Below the pieces are notes generated by a model. It was given only the letters and a program-made list of their open reading frames with translations, searched no databases and was not told the DNA's origin. A program made the position numbers and the translations under genes. DNA of 64,000 bases from Sinonovacula constricta (lineage: Eukaryota; Mollusca; Bivalvia; Cardiida; Solecurtidae): NCBI GenBank assembly GCA_007844125.1, contig CM017573.1, positions 12,023,042 to 12,087,041 of the forward strand, read 5' to 3'. Shown in pieces: positions 1 to 13,540 of the stretch (its first letter is position 1; each line of letters opens with the position of its first letter).

Positions 1-469
1 AGTGTTATGGCTTTACTTTGAAAATTGTTTCTATTAAAATAGCAATAGCCGAATATGAGTTTAAACAAACAATTTAAAGATTGCAGGTAGTCAAGTAATT
101 ACAGAATAGTCAACTACTGAAGAAAGTTAAGGTGCGAGGTTGTTGTTATTAATGTGTATACTGCTAGAACGTTGTTGTAGTTGTTGTATAAAGATATATT
201 TATTTTAATTTCTTCAGTTCAAACGAAGTCATTTAAATTATTGTTAAACTGTTATCTTTTTGACTCGGGTTCTTCATTATGTCACAATTATAGTGCTCGC
301 TATACCGGTTAAGACACAAATTACGGTTAGGCTTTTCTTTTTCCTATTTCTTGGTAATATTAAGAACCGCTGAATGTGTTGTCTTTTTTACATTATTGAT
401 GCCAATATATACTTTTTAGACAACTTAAGTGCGAGTTTGGTGTTATTGTCTTAATTATGATTACATTCT

Positions 470-700
470 TATCTCTCGGACCTGGCAACGCACTTGTTAG
501 AGGGCTGTCCCAAGTAACGAGAGACCCCGCGACATAGAAAAGTTGTAAAAATGGTAGTGGTATATTTCCATAGTAACCACTCAAGCAAATCTTTGGGCAG
601 TACCTCGACTGGCCGGCATGGAGTCAGGATTATGTGATTGGGTGTGGTATCATTCCAGGTGGTCAAGACATTCTATACACAGTTTAAGCAGCACTATATC
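470..700 (+). repeat. SINE-like dispersed repeat, copy 1
   Basis: The block around CCGCGACATA, AAAAATGGTAGTGGT and GGTATCATTCCAGGTGGTCA is found again at 12640-12850 (its duplicate) and, more diverged, at 49430-49640. The 49-kb copy carries a B-box-like motif (GGGTTCGATCTCGG) just upstream of the shared part. That suggests a tRNA-derived SINE, but no intact tRNA head is visible here. Confidence 0.5.
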
Positions 701-1130
701 TGCTTAAAGTGGACACCGTCTCCAAATAACTAAATTACAACAAAACATATTCTCTTTATATTCTGTTTTACATAATTTCTAGGGCAAAGTTCTTTTAATT
801 TATTGTGTTTATTTTTTTGTGTAACACAGAGAATGTTTTAGTTAAAGTTGATGGTAACGCAAAAACTAAAAGTATACCAGGTGTTAACATTGTTTAAGCC
901 TCCAATACTTTAAAATATTTTTCAATATTAACAGTTCGGCACAAGTCATTAGTTAAATGATGTTCGTGAGAACAGTGTCTAATTGTGTCAAGGCAGAGGA
1001 AATCCAACGAGGGCATACATTTGATTTAGAAGTCACATGAACGAAACCGTTGGCAGAAATCATAAATTGTACTGCTTTTCTGGAAAAAGAGTTTTAACAA
1101 GTGTTGGTTGCTGATCATGTTTTAACTCTT

Positions 1131-1320
1131 ACTTGCTGGAAACACCTTCAATGTTGGGTATGTTTTATCTTAACCCTTTACTTGCTGGAAACACCTTCAA
1201 TGTTGGGTATGTTTTATCTTAACCCTTTACTTGCTGGAAACACCTTTAATGTTAGTTCTTGTTTATGGGAACCCTTTACTTGGTGAAAATACCATCAGGA
1301 TTGGGTATGTTTTGAATTAA
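1131..1320 (+). repeat. 49-bp tandem repeat, 4 units
   Basis: Units begin ACTTGCTGGAAACACC at 1131, 1180 and 1229, with a diverged unit at 1278, giving an exact 49-base period. The duplicate at 13297-13540 has five units. A single related unit lies at about 30391, so the unit is also dispersed. Confidence 0.9.
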
Positions 1321-1467
1321 TTGGCTGAATAGTGATTGCAGCAAGTAAAGTGTAAATATAAAATGGATTTTAACTTTTCAAAATTTTTATTACCCTAACT
1401 ATATTAGAATGGTCACGGCACAAAAACTCATGTGGAATGATTTTTCTTCTGTCGTTATGTCTGCCAC

Positions 1468-1545
1468 ATAACATAGTCTGCCCCTTAAGTTAGTCTGCCA
1501 CATAACCTAGTCTGCCATACAACGTACTCTGCCACATAATCTATT
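1468..1545 (+). repeat. About 20-bp degenerate tandem repeat
   Basis: Four to five imperfect units of the form GTCTGCCACATAACATA follow each other. The same block is present at about 13674-13752. Confidence 0.6.
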
Positions 1546-1910
1546 CTTAATGAATTCTGGTACTGATATTATGCAAATGACAAAGCGATTCCATAATAGA
1601 AAATGCCGACATATTAGTTATAACATACCCACAGGACATCCTGGTTATATAGGAGGCTATTTAATTAATTACTCGCTTACGAATAGACTTCGTTTATAAA
1701 TCATGGAAGACTGTAATGGAAATAAAACAGACACTATACATAAATTATTATTCGTTTCTTATGCGAATCGAATTTACAGGACTCAGTTGCATTTTATTGT
1801 TTTAAGTGGTGCGCTATAGACGCCCTTAATTTCTATTTCTTTGTTTTTCATTGTATTTTTCCTTACAACCTGTTCAATGCATATGGAAACTCTTGTGGCG
1901 TGCAGAACTG

Positions 1911-2028
1911 TTGATGTGTACAAAGGGTGTTGATGTGTACAAAGGGTGTTGATGTGTACAAAGAGTGTTGACGTGTACAGAGTACTGGTGTGTACAAAGA
2001 GTTTTGATGTGTACAAAGAGTGCTGATA
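1911..2028 (+). repeat. 19-bp tandem repeat, about 6 units
   Basis: Units of the form TTGATGTGTACAAAGGGTG start at 1911, 1930, 1949 and 1968, followed by two more diverged units. The duplicate at 14125-14203 keeps only about four units. Confidence 0.85.
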
Positions 2029-4489
2029 AAAATATTTTAGTGCCTTCCTGTATTTAATATTTCAAACTATAATAACTGAAGTACTGTTAAGTGCTACATC
2101 CAACAAGTTTACATAATAATAACAATGCAACTTTTGATAATGTAAACATTCAGTTAAAAAGTGAGTGAAAACACATTTTCCTAGGACCAACTAGCAGTGT
2201 CCCAAACTGTATGTCCCAAACTGTACTGTATTGCAATTATTTATTGAAATATGACTTACTTAAGACATTGTCATCATATCAAATCCACTCAGTGGTGAAT
2301 TTAATATTTCAATAAAAATATTACTAACCTGGGATACGTATTTTTCCAGCATGGCTACTACCATTCCCTACGTCGGGCGTAAAACAAGTGGACTAAATTT
2401 CTGTATGACTGTTTCGTTCGTGTATAAGCACAAGATTCCGTCAAAACCCCGATCAAATCCCGAAAGCCCCCTCTACCCGATTTGCCGGATTCGGCCCAAA
2501 GAACATCGTCCAAAAGACAACTCGTCCACAATACTCTCGCGTCAAATTAATTTTGATTGTTCCGTTTATATTCTACTTTTTCATTTTTTGATCCAATTAA
2601 AAACTACAACCGGTGTTATTTTTTTTACTTAACTCTTGTTAAAACCATTCGACAACTAACTTTTTTCCATAGCATTTATGCATGCATTTGTATGTTGTAT
2701 AGATGTATATTTCATCATTGTAGATTTATTATTCTCTCAAATGTTGAAGGACAGAAAGGTCGCTATGTACCAACAATAATCGTATTCCCATTTCGCAAAC
2801 TTTACTTTATAAATAACTTTCGTGGTTGTTGTTATTTTTGTTATTATTGTAGTTGATGCTGGTGTTGTTTTTGTTGATGTTTGGTGGTTAATGACTTTTG
2901 GCAAATAATTTTAATCATCTATGCGTATTTTGCTCATTACTATTGCATTTTTTGTAGTCTGTTGTGACAAGCTATAAAAACACGTGATATTGTTATTCTA
3001 CGTTTGTTTCTTGTAAATTAAATTATTACATTTTTGTTTAAATCTTTAGTCACGATATGCGTCAATAATTTTAAATTTTAACCATAAAAATCCGGAGAAT
3101 ACTCAAGTCCTAAAGGATGGATGAGAAGCTTGTGACATAAATTTGCATTAACAATTTATTTCGCCTAATTATCTGGGCAATCCGATAGCTTGATGCAGCT
3201 CCTGCAGCAACAATTTGCTCCTCAAATAAATCATTGCTAAGTGAAAAGGTCTACGACAATGCTGTTCATGTATCTAGATGCCGTTGATCTGTTTGACAAG
3301 TGAAGCATAAATCATAATTCGTCACTTGCAAACGGGTATTTTCTATATTAAATGAAATCGAAAATAGTTTTGTTATTGTATACTTACAAATTATAAACTA
3401 CACAGTAAATGATTTGTTTAAATGAAAATTTTTAAGCACACTTACAAAGCGTGCAATTATATAATTTGAAAAACAACAACAAGCCACAATAGCAACGTAT
3501 ATATCGCATATAAAGTCCCAATACAATGAATTATGTCACCAGCTTATTCAATGATACGCCCGAGGGTTTTAATATATAAGAAAGAAAGTGATTGACGCTT
3601 TGACTTTTGACATATCACATAAAGCGGTATTAAGTTATAAAACGACTCATTTTCTGTCAGAAGACAAAATCAGATTACATTTTGTAGATACTTATAGATT
3701 CGGAGCTATCCGTATTTCGTAGCTCGTTCAGGACTAGGATTATTAAACTGTACTGTACTTTGCTAGCTTAACGTTCTTTGAACACCAAACAACAAAAACA
3801 AAACCACACCAATACAACAACAACATCGTTTATTACATATATTTACACTTAATCAGCTAAATGTATTGAGCAAGGTTGTAATCTTTGTTAAAGTGTATGC
3901 ACTGATATGGTTATTTAGTTGACCATTGTGGCTTGTGAAGAATCGGGTATTTCTTTTCTTAAATCACATCATTTACCACTTTTACAGTCAAAATATCGCA
4001 TATACGTCCCTGAGAAATCCTTACATCTCAATGCATTCAATAAACCCTTAAATGTGATGATATGTGAAGTTATCGGCTGTCAAATTTCCAAGTCAGAGGT
4101 CAATCACCTTCAAGATCACACCACCAAAAAATTAAATTGTCAAAATCTTGGACGATCGAGAGTTTGAAGAATTATTAAAAGATGTAACAGACAGCAATGA
4201 CAAAAGTAGCAGATAGGGAACAAGCTGTTGTCGTAGCATTGCATAGCAGAATAGAGACAGTTTGTCAGTAACAATTCAATTACTTCAAACTGGCACATAT
4301 CCTTAAGAGTACACTTCCTCGATCTGTTATAATGCAACCACTAGCGAGATATCATTTACAATTATCGTTTAGCTTACTTTTTGCCATTATAAGAAACCGA
4401 ACTCTCCTGTTAATTGTTACATTTACTTTTAAGACCATGGCCTTTGAAGCGCCTTGGATGTCTCACATCCTAGATCTTTATTGTCTTTC

Positions 4490-4635
4490 AAGGGAATAAA
4501 TCGTCTATTGATCATCGACCAAGCTGTCAGAAGACGCTTCCACCACACTGAAGGAATTACCTCCATCGTGAGGTATGACGTCATCCAGAAGACAAATGTC
4601 TGGCATGTTGCCATCAACGAGACTCGGAAAGGTTT
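4490..4635 (+). repeat. Dispersed repeat of the CTGTCnGA / GTATGACGTCATC family
   Basis: ATCATCGACCAAGCTGTC, then ACACTGAAGGA and ATGACGTCATC, recur in diverged form at about 6470-6575, 31041-31140, 31620-31690 and 32815-32930. The duplicate is at 20660-20800. The short open frame across it is a by-product. I do not recognise the element family. Confidence 0.55.
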
Positions 4636-5084
4636 AGCTGTATCTTCTGTCTGTCTCGAGGTTTCAAAATGTCAATCACAAGCATATGTATTTTCCATAT
4701 TAAGTAAAACATAACACATATTCAGTGTTTTTTGTTTAATGGTCATTCCATAAAAAGCTTGTGGAATTTACGAAAATAAGTTTTGTACTTAATTGAAAAG
4801 AAATTTTAGAAATAATAAAAAAATGATTTAAATACCGTTGTGCCATTGGATTCATCATTAATTATCGATTGAACGAACCTTTCATGCTTAGCTGATCAGT
4901 CTGCATACATATCGTTATGCATGTAGGATTTCATGAATATTTCTTGACACCGTGACTATTGTGTTAGCATTATGTAGGTGGTTTTACAAATCATGTATTA
5001 ATTCGAAAGAACCTCACTCATGTAACAGTACTTGAAAAAGATACCGATTCTTACAATAAAAATGAAGTGAAAATACAGATCTTT

Positions 5085-5400
5085 TAAATAAGGTAAATAA
5101 GAAAAGGTCCTATCAAAATTTCCACAGATTTTTAAATTTTATCTACCTGTAGACAAAGGCAAATAACGTAAATGTGAATGTGACAAAAACACAGCGACAA
5201 GACATAACACACACACACACAACACCATCAGTTACATCATTGGAACGGACAGTCGACAAAAGGGCCGACTGGGGTGCTTAAACCTGATTTGTGGAGCGCT
5301 CCAACCTCGCTCTTCCTGGAGGTTTTTCTATCAAATAAACAGTGTAAACAAAAATATCCCGTCAAAGTGAAACCTGTTCTCTTTCTTGACACCAAACAGA
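5085..5400 (+). repeat. 3'-tail copy of the local reverse-transcriptase element
   Basis: The run from GGTAAATAAGAAAAGGTCC through GGGGTGCTTAAACCTG to AAAAATATCCCGTCAAAGTG recurs at 21250-21560, 24417-24620 and 24725-25060. At the last site it lies directly downstream of the decayed reverse transcriptase at 25592-26425, so it is probably that element's 3' untranslated tail. A short CA run sits inside it. Confidence 0.6.
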
Positions 5401-5689
5401 CACATCAATAACTAAACGCTTCCTCCCACACGTCAATCTTGATAAGTCACTTGCAAGGTTTAAACAATTTTTTTTACTTTAAATTACCGCGTAGACGGTG
5501 TCGTTGGGGGATCTAATGATTTGTGCAACAATGTTTCAATTCAAACTTTATTCACTATTCGTCGTGGTCGTAGAAGTTTCCTACTGGTGTAAGCAAGTTG
5601 GACTTGTGTTGGGTTTGCTGTATTTGTTTAATGACTCATCACAGAGATGTTCTTACTTTTACATTTGACTTGCATATGAATACATTTGC

Positions 5690-5805
5690 ACTTTCCCTTT
5701 CCGAAGTTTGGTATATATTTCAAGGCTCCTTGCACCGTCCCTTTCCGAAGTTTGGTATGTATTTCAAGGCTCCTTGCATCGTCCCTTTCCGAAGTTTGCA
5801 TATTA
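5690..5805 (+). repeat. About 46-bp tandem repeat, 2.5 units
   Basis: CCCTTTCCGAAGTTTG recurs three times, separated by GGTATATATTTCAAGGCTCC-like sequence. The duplicate lies at about 21858-21966. Confidence 0.8.
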
Positions 5806-5845
5806 CATTTATGGTGTATCTATTTCATTTTTTATAGACCACACC

Positions 5846-6150
5846 AGTCAACAGTTCAGTAAGCCGGGAGTAAGTGATTGAACAAGAAATACAATAGCTA
5901 AAATTATAAGAGCAAATGCAATTAAACATAAAAATATTAACAATATTGTATACATACAAAATTTCTCAGAAATAAGAACTTCCTAAAGAGAGATCAGTTT
6001 GGGAAAAACAGTCCAATCAATGGCATATATCTGTGACTAGCTAATGACATCAAATGATAAAAAATGTGACTTCGTCGAAACAATCAAAACAAATGAAATA
6101 GAATTTTAGTATTGTGCAGCGATTAAAGGTAATGGACACCTTTAGTATTA
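5846..6150 (+). repeat. Diverged tail fragment of the reverse-transcriptase element
   Basis: Sequence with GAGAGATCAGTTT, AAAAACAGTCC, AAAATGTGACTTCGTC and a TTTAGTATTGT end matches 24050-24380 at moderate identity. It is non-coding. Confidence 0.5.
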
Positions 6151-6339
6151 GTTTAGATCAATTTATTTATAGTATTTATGGTAAACATGTTCTTTCAACT
6201 TATATTAATCCTTCTTATATTAACACCTTAAGTAATGATTCAGTAGTCTGTGGATTTAATGAAATGTAAAATACAGATTGGAGCACATGACGTCACTAAA
6301 TTCTGGATTGATGCGGGAATTAAGCAACTGTAATACTTT

Positions 6340-6760
6340 TAACACTTTGCTTGCTCTAAACACCTTTAAAGTGGGTTCTGTTCTGTGTGAATGGACAGAA
6401 TGGTGTTTCCAACAATAAAAGAATTATCTGAATATTAGTAGCAAATATTTTTAGGAATATGACTTTCATTAATCATCGACTAAACTGTCTGAATCGTCGC
6501 ATTACGCTGAAGGATTAACCAGAGACCGTGTAATATGGGAATATATAGGGAACCCTGTCTAGCAGGCCGCCAGCCATAAAACTTAGAGCTGTTGGTCACT
6601 ATTTTTGTTTGTTTTCGGGCAAAATGCCCAACTATATTTTGTCGATCCTACAGAAGCTTAGAATGCATTTTAAGTACGTTTGGTAGTTTGCCTTGCGTTT
6701 AATGCACACGCATCTTGCCTTGAAAGTACTTAAAAACGTAGTATTCGATTTCATCCAATC
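6340..6760 (+). repeat. Composite of dispersed repeats
   Basis: A degenerate unit of the 49-bp repeat (GCTTGCTCTAAACACC) is followed by the CTGTC / GTCTAGCA family. Then comes a GTTTGTTTTCGGGCAAAATGCC block that is seen again at about 31705-31740. No coding potential was seen. Confidence 0.45.
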
Positions 6761-6769
6761 CTACGTGGA

Positions 6770-7130
6770 CATTATTGGACCAATATGATCGATGACCTTC
6801 AGCTAATACATAAATATTGGGACCGACTCTATCTATTGCATACACTACTGCAGTTTGTAATTTGTCATTTACTCTTTTTATTTATAGTATTCTACTGGTG
6901 TCACATTTAACGATGTTTCCGGCGTCTATAGTGTAATGGTTTCTTAGATTCAATATTTTTTTATAGATAAATGGCGTTTAGAGTGAAAAAACTTATAATT
7001 TGGTAATACCAAAATAATAATGATATGATAATAGTATAAAGACAACAAATCCATCGACAACAACAACAACTACAACAACAACAGCCACCACTATTATCGC
7101 TGTCATTATTATGATAATTATACTATGGAG
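6770..7130. other. Stretch without recognised features
   Basis: AT-rich sequence with a degenerate CAACAA-rich patch at 7055-7085. No gene, RNA or element was recognised. Confidence 0.6.
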
Positions 7131-7131
7131 A

Positions 7132-7206
7132 AAAAGAAGAAGAAGAAGAAGAAGAAGAAGAAGAAGAAGAAGAAGAAGAAGAAGAAGAAGAAGAAGAAGA
7201 AGGAAG
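7132..7206 (+). repeat. (GAA)n microsatellite
   Basis: About 24 near-perfect AAG/GAA triplets. The strand is pure purine with a pure pyrimidine complement, a composition able to form triplex DNA. The poly-Leu and poly-Ser frames over it are by-products. Confidence 0.97.
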
Positions 7207-7209
7207 GAC

Positions 7210-7960
7210 AACTAGAAGAAAACAAGGAAGAAGAAAGATGAGACGAAGAATCATAAAAACGTAGACTCCAATTACATTTAAGGGGTGAAAAGTTTCGCGT
7301 TTTCGCACAAGTTTAAAAAAACACAAACACCTTAACATTTGTACCAGAACTGCTTTAGACATCTTCATAATTTAAAAAATGAAAGCTTTTATTGCCTAGC
7401 AACCGTTTTAAATCCGACTTCTTAAAAGAGATGTTCTTATCCCTAACAGTGTGATTTCCTAATTTCCATTGATAACTTTGCCTTAAAATGCTACGGGTGA
7501 TCAATCTGGGAATGATTTCCCAGCGGGACAAGTCTTCTGTAAAGGTGTTCTTGCCCCTTTGTGGCTCTTTGCGGTAGTGAAGATGATAAGAAGGTGTCAT
7601 AAATGTCAGTGGATTTGCATGAAAACCTAAACTGAATACATACACACGTGTTAGCAATGATGATATTTATTTGCATTAAGGTATGTCGATACCCATGTAA
7701 GATTGGTTTATTTGTAAACATATGTACTATTTAAGAACATAAAGATTCATATTACACATTAGGTGCGTTTCCTTGTCTGTAAACATGTCTATGTCCATGC
7801 AGAAATAATAAGTTTGTTTTGTTTTTTATATCACTGGCTTTTTCTTCGAATTATATGATTCTTCCCGCTAAAAACCATTCGGCTATTTAGTCTCCGCCAG
7901 TTGCATATCAATTTGAAGAAAGCAATAAACGTACTGTCGAAAAGGATTTCCAATTTATCA
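7210..7960. other. Stretch without recognised features
   Basis: Ordinary AT-rich sequence. Open frames of up to about 100 codons on the minus strand show no recognisable motif. Confidence 0.55.
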
Positions 7961-7964
7961 TTTC

Positions 7965-8059
7965 TTCTTTTACTACTTCTACTTCTACTACTGTTACTTC
8001 TACTACAACAACAACAACTACTACTTCTACTACTACTACTTCTACTACTACTACTACTG

Positions 8060-8115
<56 letters not shown>

Positions 8116-8332
8116 GCTACTGCTACTACTACTGCTACTATTACTACTACTTCTACTGTTACTTAACTACTACTTCAAATACTTATACTTATACTACTGC
8201 TGCTACTACTACTATAACCACTACTATTACTACTACTGCTGCTGCTACTACCACTCTTACTGCTGCTACTACTACTACTACAACAACAACTACTACTACT
8301 ACTATGACTAAATACTACTACTACTACTACTT

Positions 8333-8373
<41 letters not shown>

Positions 8374-8505
8374 GCTTCTCCTACTACTACTACTACTACT
8401 GCTACTATTAATGCTACTACTACTTAACTACTACTTCAAATACTAATACTACTGCTGCTGCTGCTACTTCTACTACTATAACCACTACTTCTACTTCTAC
8501 TGTAA
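7965..8505 (+). repeat. Long (CTA)n / (TAC)n trinucleotide microsatellite
   Basis: Over 500 bases of CTA triplets interrupted by CTT, CTG and ACA triplets. Two sub-blocks share internal landmarks (TTAACTACTACTTCAAATACT at about 8163 and 8425, described here only as a shared landmark), so part of the array was duplicated. The poly-Leu frame across it is not a gene. Confidence 0.96.
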
Positions 8506-8509
8506 AACA

Positions 8510-10310
8510 TAATGCGTACAATTTAAGATATTACCATTCATTGATTTTTAAAATAGTTCTGCAATATTCTCATGAACGCATCGTAAATATCGCGCCTGTA
8601 AAATATGACGTGGGTTATAAGAAAGGTCAATGAACGTTAAAGTGAAAGACAAGATAAGCGCCAACAAACATCGATTGTTCTAAGAATGTTAAAGTCGACA
8701 CATAGTGTCATCTTGATGTCACGTAAAGGTTTTACCAAATCTTTATGTTAAAAATCTTAGTACAACAGTCTTTTAAATCTTAAATATTCTTTACAATACA
8801 TACGCAACAAATGTATACCCTGCCGCATCAAAACTTAGAAACTGCAGTGAAAAAGCAAGTCCATACATCAACTTAAGCATACCATATGGTTCTTTGCCGA
8901 GTGACCTTTTTAAGTCTGAAACTGTTATTTGTTCCCTATTTAGGTAAAACGTAATCTCAGCATGGTTTCTCTTGCCACATTTACCTTGCATTTAATGCAT
9001 TTATCTACCTTTCTTCTAGCGCTAGTTCAGATTTTAATATATGCTGTAATTCTCATTGGACCTTATTATAATATAATATATTACCTTATAATAAGTAGTC
9101 CCGACTGAATATAGCTTCTCAAGGAACCACTGTCGTGACAAAACCACTTTGTGCATAAACATTGACATCAATGGATGGTGGTCACTTTAATACAATGATG
9201 CTGCGCAACATCCCCGTTGTACAAATTTTCAATGTATAATTTTAAAGATTATATAATCATACGACCAATTTACGTATTAAACATCACGTTAAGTACAATG
9301 TTGTACACACTAGCATCACATTGTCCTTGTGCTGAACGTTTTTTTTTTTGACAGCTATGCTTGCAAATACTCCTTACTCACATTTCGTAAAGGGCTTGGC
9401 ACCAATACTGGTCGGTCTTTCTGTATACACAAATAGAACAAAACAGTTTGAAGTATTCTTCTTGCAAAAGTTTTAGGCTCGACTGAGTCTCGGTATTGTG
9501 TGATGATGGATTAACTGATTATAAATCGGAATCTCTTTTTGATTGGCCAAGCGCTGCCAATTCATTTAAAAAGGCAAAAACTAAAACTCTAGCCTGAGAT
9601 GCCATATATGATATGAATCATTCGGTCTAGACATCTTTTTAGTCCAATAATACTCCGACAAAAATGTGGTCGTAAGTTACAGAGGCCAACGTCTCTACCA
9701 AAACAAAGCCAATCAACCGGATTGTCAAAGTATGATAAACTGTTATCTCTAATCTGCAAATGCAGTTCTGAGGGTCTCTCGCAATGTCAAAATTCGATGT
9801 GAATCGATGTGTTCCAATTACCAGGAAATTCAGTTATTGCTTGAACACCCTCAACAAACGCTCGGTATTGTCTCGTATTTGCTTAAACTATGAGAAGAAA
9901 CGTATTTCATTATAGTTCCTGTGTCTTTGTCAACCGACTACCAAGGGTCAATGGAAAAATATATTTCCAAAAAGCTCGGAATGCGATAAAATGTAAAATC
10001 TATATTGAATTATCTATTTCCAAAGGCGCGGAAAACGACAGAATGTAAAATCTAAAACTGCAATGTAGAGTTTAGAAAATTAAAACGTATATAAAAGAAC
10101 GTTGCAGACGACAACAAAAAGTATACTTTTAGAATATAAGTCAATCTTTTTCAAATGACTATGATCCAACATATTTTATTTAAACTCCGATTTACATTAT
10201 GTATGTGCCTGTATTGATACTCGAGCCAATGACACTATCATTGTCAAATTGATGACGTCAGTATGATTTTTGTTGGAAGAAAACGTAAGATAAATTGTAA
10301 GCTAGCTTTA
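8510..10310. other. Stretch without recognised genes
   Basis: AT-rich sequence. A 55-base imperfect tandem duplication ending AATGTAAAATCT lies at about 9965-10055. Nothing coding was recognised on either strand. Confidence 0.55.
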
Positions 10311-10319
10311 AGATTTCTC

Positions 10320-10343
10320 TCCCCCCCCCCCCCCCCGTCACAC

Positions 10344-10375
<32 letters not shown>
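10320..10375 (+). repeat. Poly-C run followed by (CA)n
   Basis: An uninterrupted C run (about 16) precedes a (CA)n run of about 15 dinucleotides. The complementary G run could form a quadruplex. Confidence 0.95.
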
Positions 10376-10378
<3 letters not shown>

Positions 10379-10379
10379 A

Positions 10380-12174
10380 AGGTTCTTGCCCCTAACTAAC
10401 GCAGTGAGGGGATACTGGGGATTTAGGTGTTATTTAAGTTCGTTAGATCACCCAATACGATGTGCCACCATCAACTGCCCTTTAAGTAATTCAATCAGAT
10501 ACTACGTCGGTAGAAATTACAACTTTTAGACAGACGGAGAAAAAGATAAACAAAATATATTACTTTTGACTGCCAATCAGAAAATGTTTGACATACTACA
10601 ATAGGATAAATGGGATAACTGATGGGTTTACTCTCCGAAAACGAAAATACTGAATCATGGAATATTTTCATATTACATGTTAATGTGATAGATGGAATGT
10701 ATTTTTATATCATTACGTTATAAAAAGAGGTGAGTCCTCAAAACCTAATGGAAAATATGTCGCTTTACGATATAGTTATTAATGACTTTTTTTTTTATTG
10801 GCTCCGATTTTTGGCGTCCACGCCCATGCGCCTTCTGTGGTACAATGTCTTTTTATGTACTTTAAAATTTACAATATTCGAGCCATTCAAGTGTGCACCG
10901 CGTCTTAGGACCATTTTTGGTCACTTTGACGCACATGGGTTAAAAATATTTTATTGTCACCAGTAAGAAACCCAGAGATAGACGTTTAAGCCTTTGTATC
11001 GCTCTGTATTCCTTAGTTGAGTTTCATGAAACTCTAGTTTATCTATTAAATGAAATGTTCGCAATATTTGGACAATGTGCAATATCTCTATCAACAAAAA
11101 CATTTATGCAAAGCATCAAAGGTCGTCCAATGTTCAACAATAACTTACGTTAATTGACTCGCAACAATAATGAGTTAGCTAACGTTAAATGAGCTGAAAA
11201 TATGTTCGAACAATGAGCCTTTACATCTTATTGCATACTGTCAAAATACCTTTCATTTCATTTAAACTGTTGTCATTTTTATAAGAAATCCATGATAGGA
11301 AAATTTAGCAATCAATAATTTCAAAACCTCATTACAAAACTGTTTATAAATAAGAATAAAAGCTTCTTAACTCACCGTGTTGAAAATTTCAAATTCGGAA
11401 CAATCTATATACGCGATGTGAATAGCAAATGGTACAGAGTATGCAATGCCTAACAATCACTTGAAACACATACGAAATAAATTTGTCCTGATGCCTCTGA
11501 CTTGTAACCTAATAATAATAACAATAACAGCCCACTGACATACTCCCAAACACATTCCATGAAATGGTTGATTGTTTGAACATAATTTCAACTCACTTTA
11601 ATTAAAACTACTTATCGCGATGTCTTTAGCATAACTTAGATATCCATAGTTGACGTCCATATTATAATTTATTTTGGTTCAATATTAAATTAGACGCCTG
11701 TTGATCATTTTCATTATTGCATTCCTTGTTGTGTTATATTGCATGTTATATATTCGGAGATGTGTTTATTAATGTATTATCTTCGCGTAAAATTCAGTAA
11801 GAGAAGCCGCGATTTCATCCAATAAATGACAACAATTTATGAAAAAATAGTAAAATAACTGGCTACTAATAAGGGAAGGCAATATTCCGAACATCTGTTG
11901 TTGTTCTTTGATTATAACACATATACCACCTCCTTCTCTAACAGCAATGGCAGTGTTTGTATTGAAAGTTCATTCATCTATCTTTATGTATAAACCCATT
12001 CAAATGCCATTTCCTTTATTATATGGCTTTTGTCGCATATTTCTTCCGTTGAAGTATTACATTCACGTTTACAGATGATCCATTGACCGATTTGTATGTA
12101 GAATTTAAAGGCACAATTGAATTTATGTGATTTGAAATCACGTTTATATTAGGATATATCTAATGTTTCGTTTT
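10380..12174. other. Stretch without recognised genes
   Basis: AT-rich spacer leading up to the left edge of duplication copy B. No gene, tRNA or element was recognised. Confidence 0.55.
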
Positions 12175-12639
12175 AGTGTTATGGCTTTGCTTTGAAAAGT
12201 GTTTCTATTAAATTAGCAATAGCCGAATATGAGTTTAAACAAACAATTTAAAGATTGCAGGAAGTCAAGTAATTACAGAATAGTCACCTACTGAAGAAAG
12301 TTAAGGTGCGAGGTTGTTGTTATTAATGTGTATACTGCTAGAACGTTGTTGTAGTTGTTGTATAAAGATATATTTATTTTAATTTCTTCAGTTCAAACGA
12401 AGTCATTTAAATTATTGTTAAACTGTTATCTTTTTGACTCGGGTTCTTCATTATGTCACAATTATAGTGCTCGCTATACCGGTTAAGACACAAACTACGG
12501 TTAGGCTTTTCTTTTTCCTATTTCTTGGTAATATTAAGAACCGCTGAATGTGTTGTCTTTTTTACATTATTGATGTCAATATATACTTTTAAGACAACTT
12601 AAGTGCGAGTTTGGTGTTATTGTCTTAATTATGATTACA

Positions 12640-12850
12640 TTCTTATCTATCGGACCTGGCAACGCACTTGTTAGAGGGCTGGCCAAAGTAACGAGAGACC
12701 CCGCGACATAGAAAAGTTGTAAAAATGGAAGTGGTATATTTCCATAGTAACCACTCAAGCAAATCTTTGGGCAGTAACTCGACTGGCCGGCATGGAGTCA
12801 GGATTATGTGTGGTATTATTCCAGGTGGTCAAGACATTCTATACACAGTT
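12640..12850 (+). repeat. SINE-like dispersed repeat, copy 2
   Basis: Duplicate of the repeat at 470-700, with a short deletion in the GATTGGGTGTGGTATC region. Confidence 0.55.
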
Positions 12851-13296
12851 TAAGCAGCACTATACGTGCTTCAAGTGGACACCCTCTTTAAATAACTAAA
12901 TTACAACAAAACATATTCTCTTTATATTCTGTTTTTACATAATTTCTAGGGCAAAGATCTTTTAATTTATTGTGTTTAATTTTTTGTGTAACACAGAGAA
13001 TGTTTTAGTTAAAGTTGATGGTAACGCAAAAACTAAAAGTATACCAGGTGTTAACATTGTTAAGCCTCCAATACTTTAAAATATTTTTCAATATTAACAG
13101 TTCGGCACAAGTCATTAGTTAAATGATGTTCGTGAGAACAGTGTCTAATTGTGTCAAGGCAGAGAAAATCAAACGAGGGCATACATTTGATTTAGAAGTC
13201 ACATGAACGAAAACGTTGGCAGAAATCATAAATTGTACTGTTTTTCTGGAAAAAGAGTTTTAACAAGTGTTGGTTGCTGATCATGTTTTAACTCTT

Positions 13297-13540
13297 ACTT
13301 GCTGGAAACACCTTCAATGTTGGGTATGTTTTATCCTAACCCTTTACTTGCTGGAAACACCTTCAATGTTGGGTATGTTTTATCCTAACCCTTTACTTGC
13401 TGGAAACACCTTTAATGTTGGGTATGTTTTATCTTAACCCTTTACTTGCTGGAAACACCTTTAATGTTGGGTGTTGTTTATGTAAACCCTTTACTTGGTG
13501 AAAATACCATCATGATTGGGTATGTTTTGAATTAATTGGC
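13297..13540 (+). repeat. 49-bp tandem repeat, 5 units
   Basis: ACTTGC unit starts are at 13297, 13346, 13395, 13444 and 13493 (the last reads ACTTGG). That is one unit more than the paralogous array at 1131-1320. Confidence 0.9.

Larger units (their letters stand above)
1..5821 (+). repeat. Segmental duplication, copy A
   Basis: This stretch reads nearly base for base like 12175-21988, after removal of the 4.0-kb insertion in that copy. The match begins at the first base of the window, so the true left edge may lie outside. It ends at 5821, where copy A continues with a T-rich stretch and copy B with different sequence. Differences are scattered substitutions, short indels (for example about 20 bp near 2350) and tandem-repeat copy numbers. 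No convincing gene is seen. The stretch 2040-5080 holds only AT-rich sequence plus a dispersed repeat near 4500-4630. Confidence 0.93.

Noticed and set aside
393..584. 63-codon minus ORF also present at 12576-12758
   Set aside because: It is shared only because the region is duplicated, shows no domain, and overlaps the SINE-like repeat.
7901..8311. 136-codon poly-Leu ORF
   Set aside because: A CTA microsatellite read in frame.
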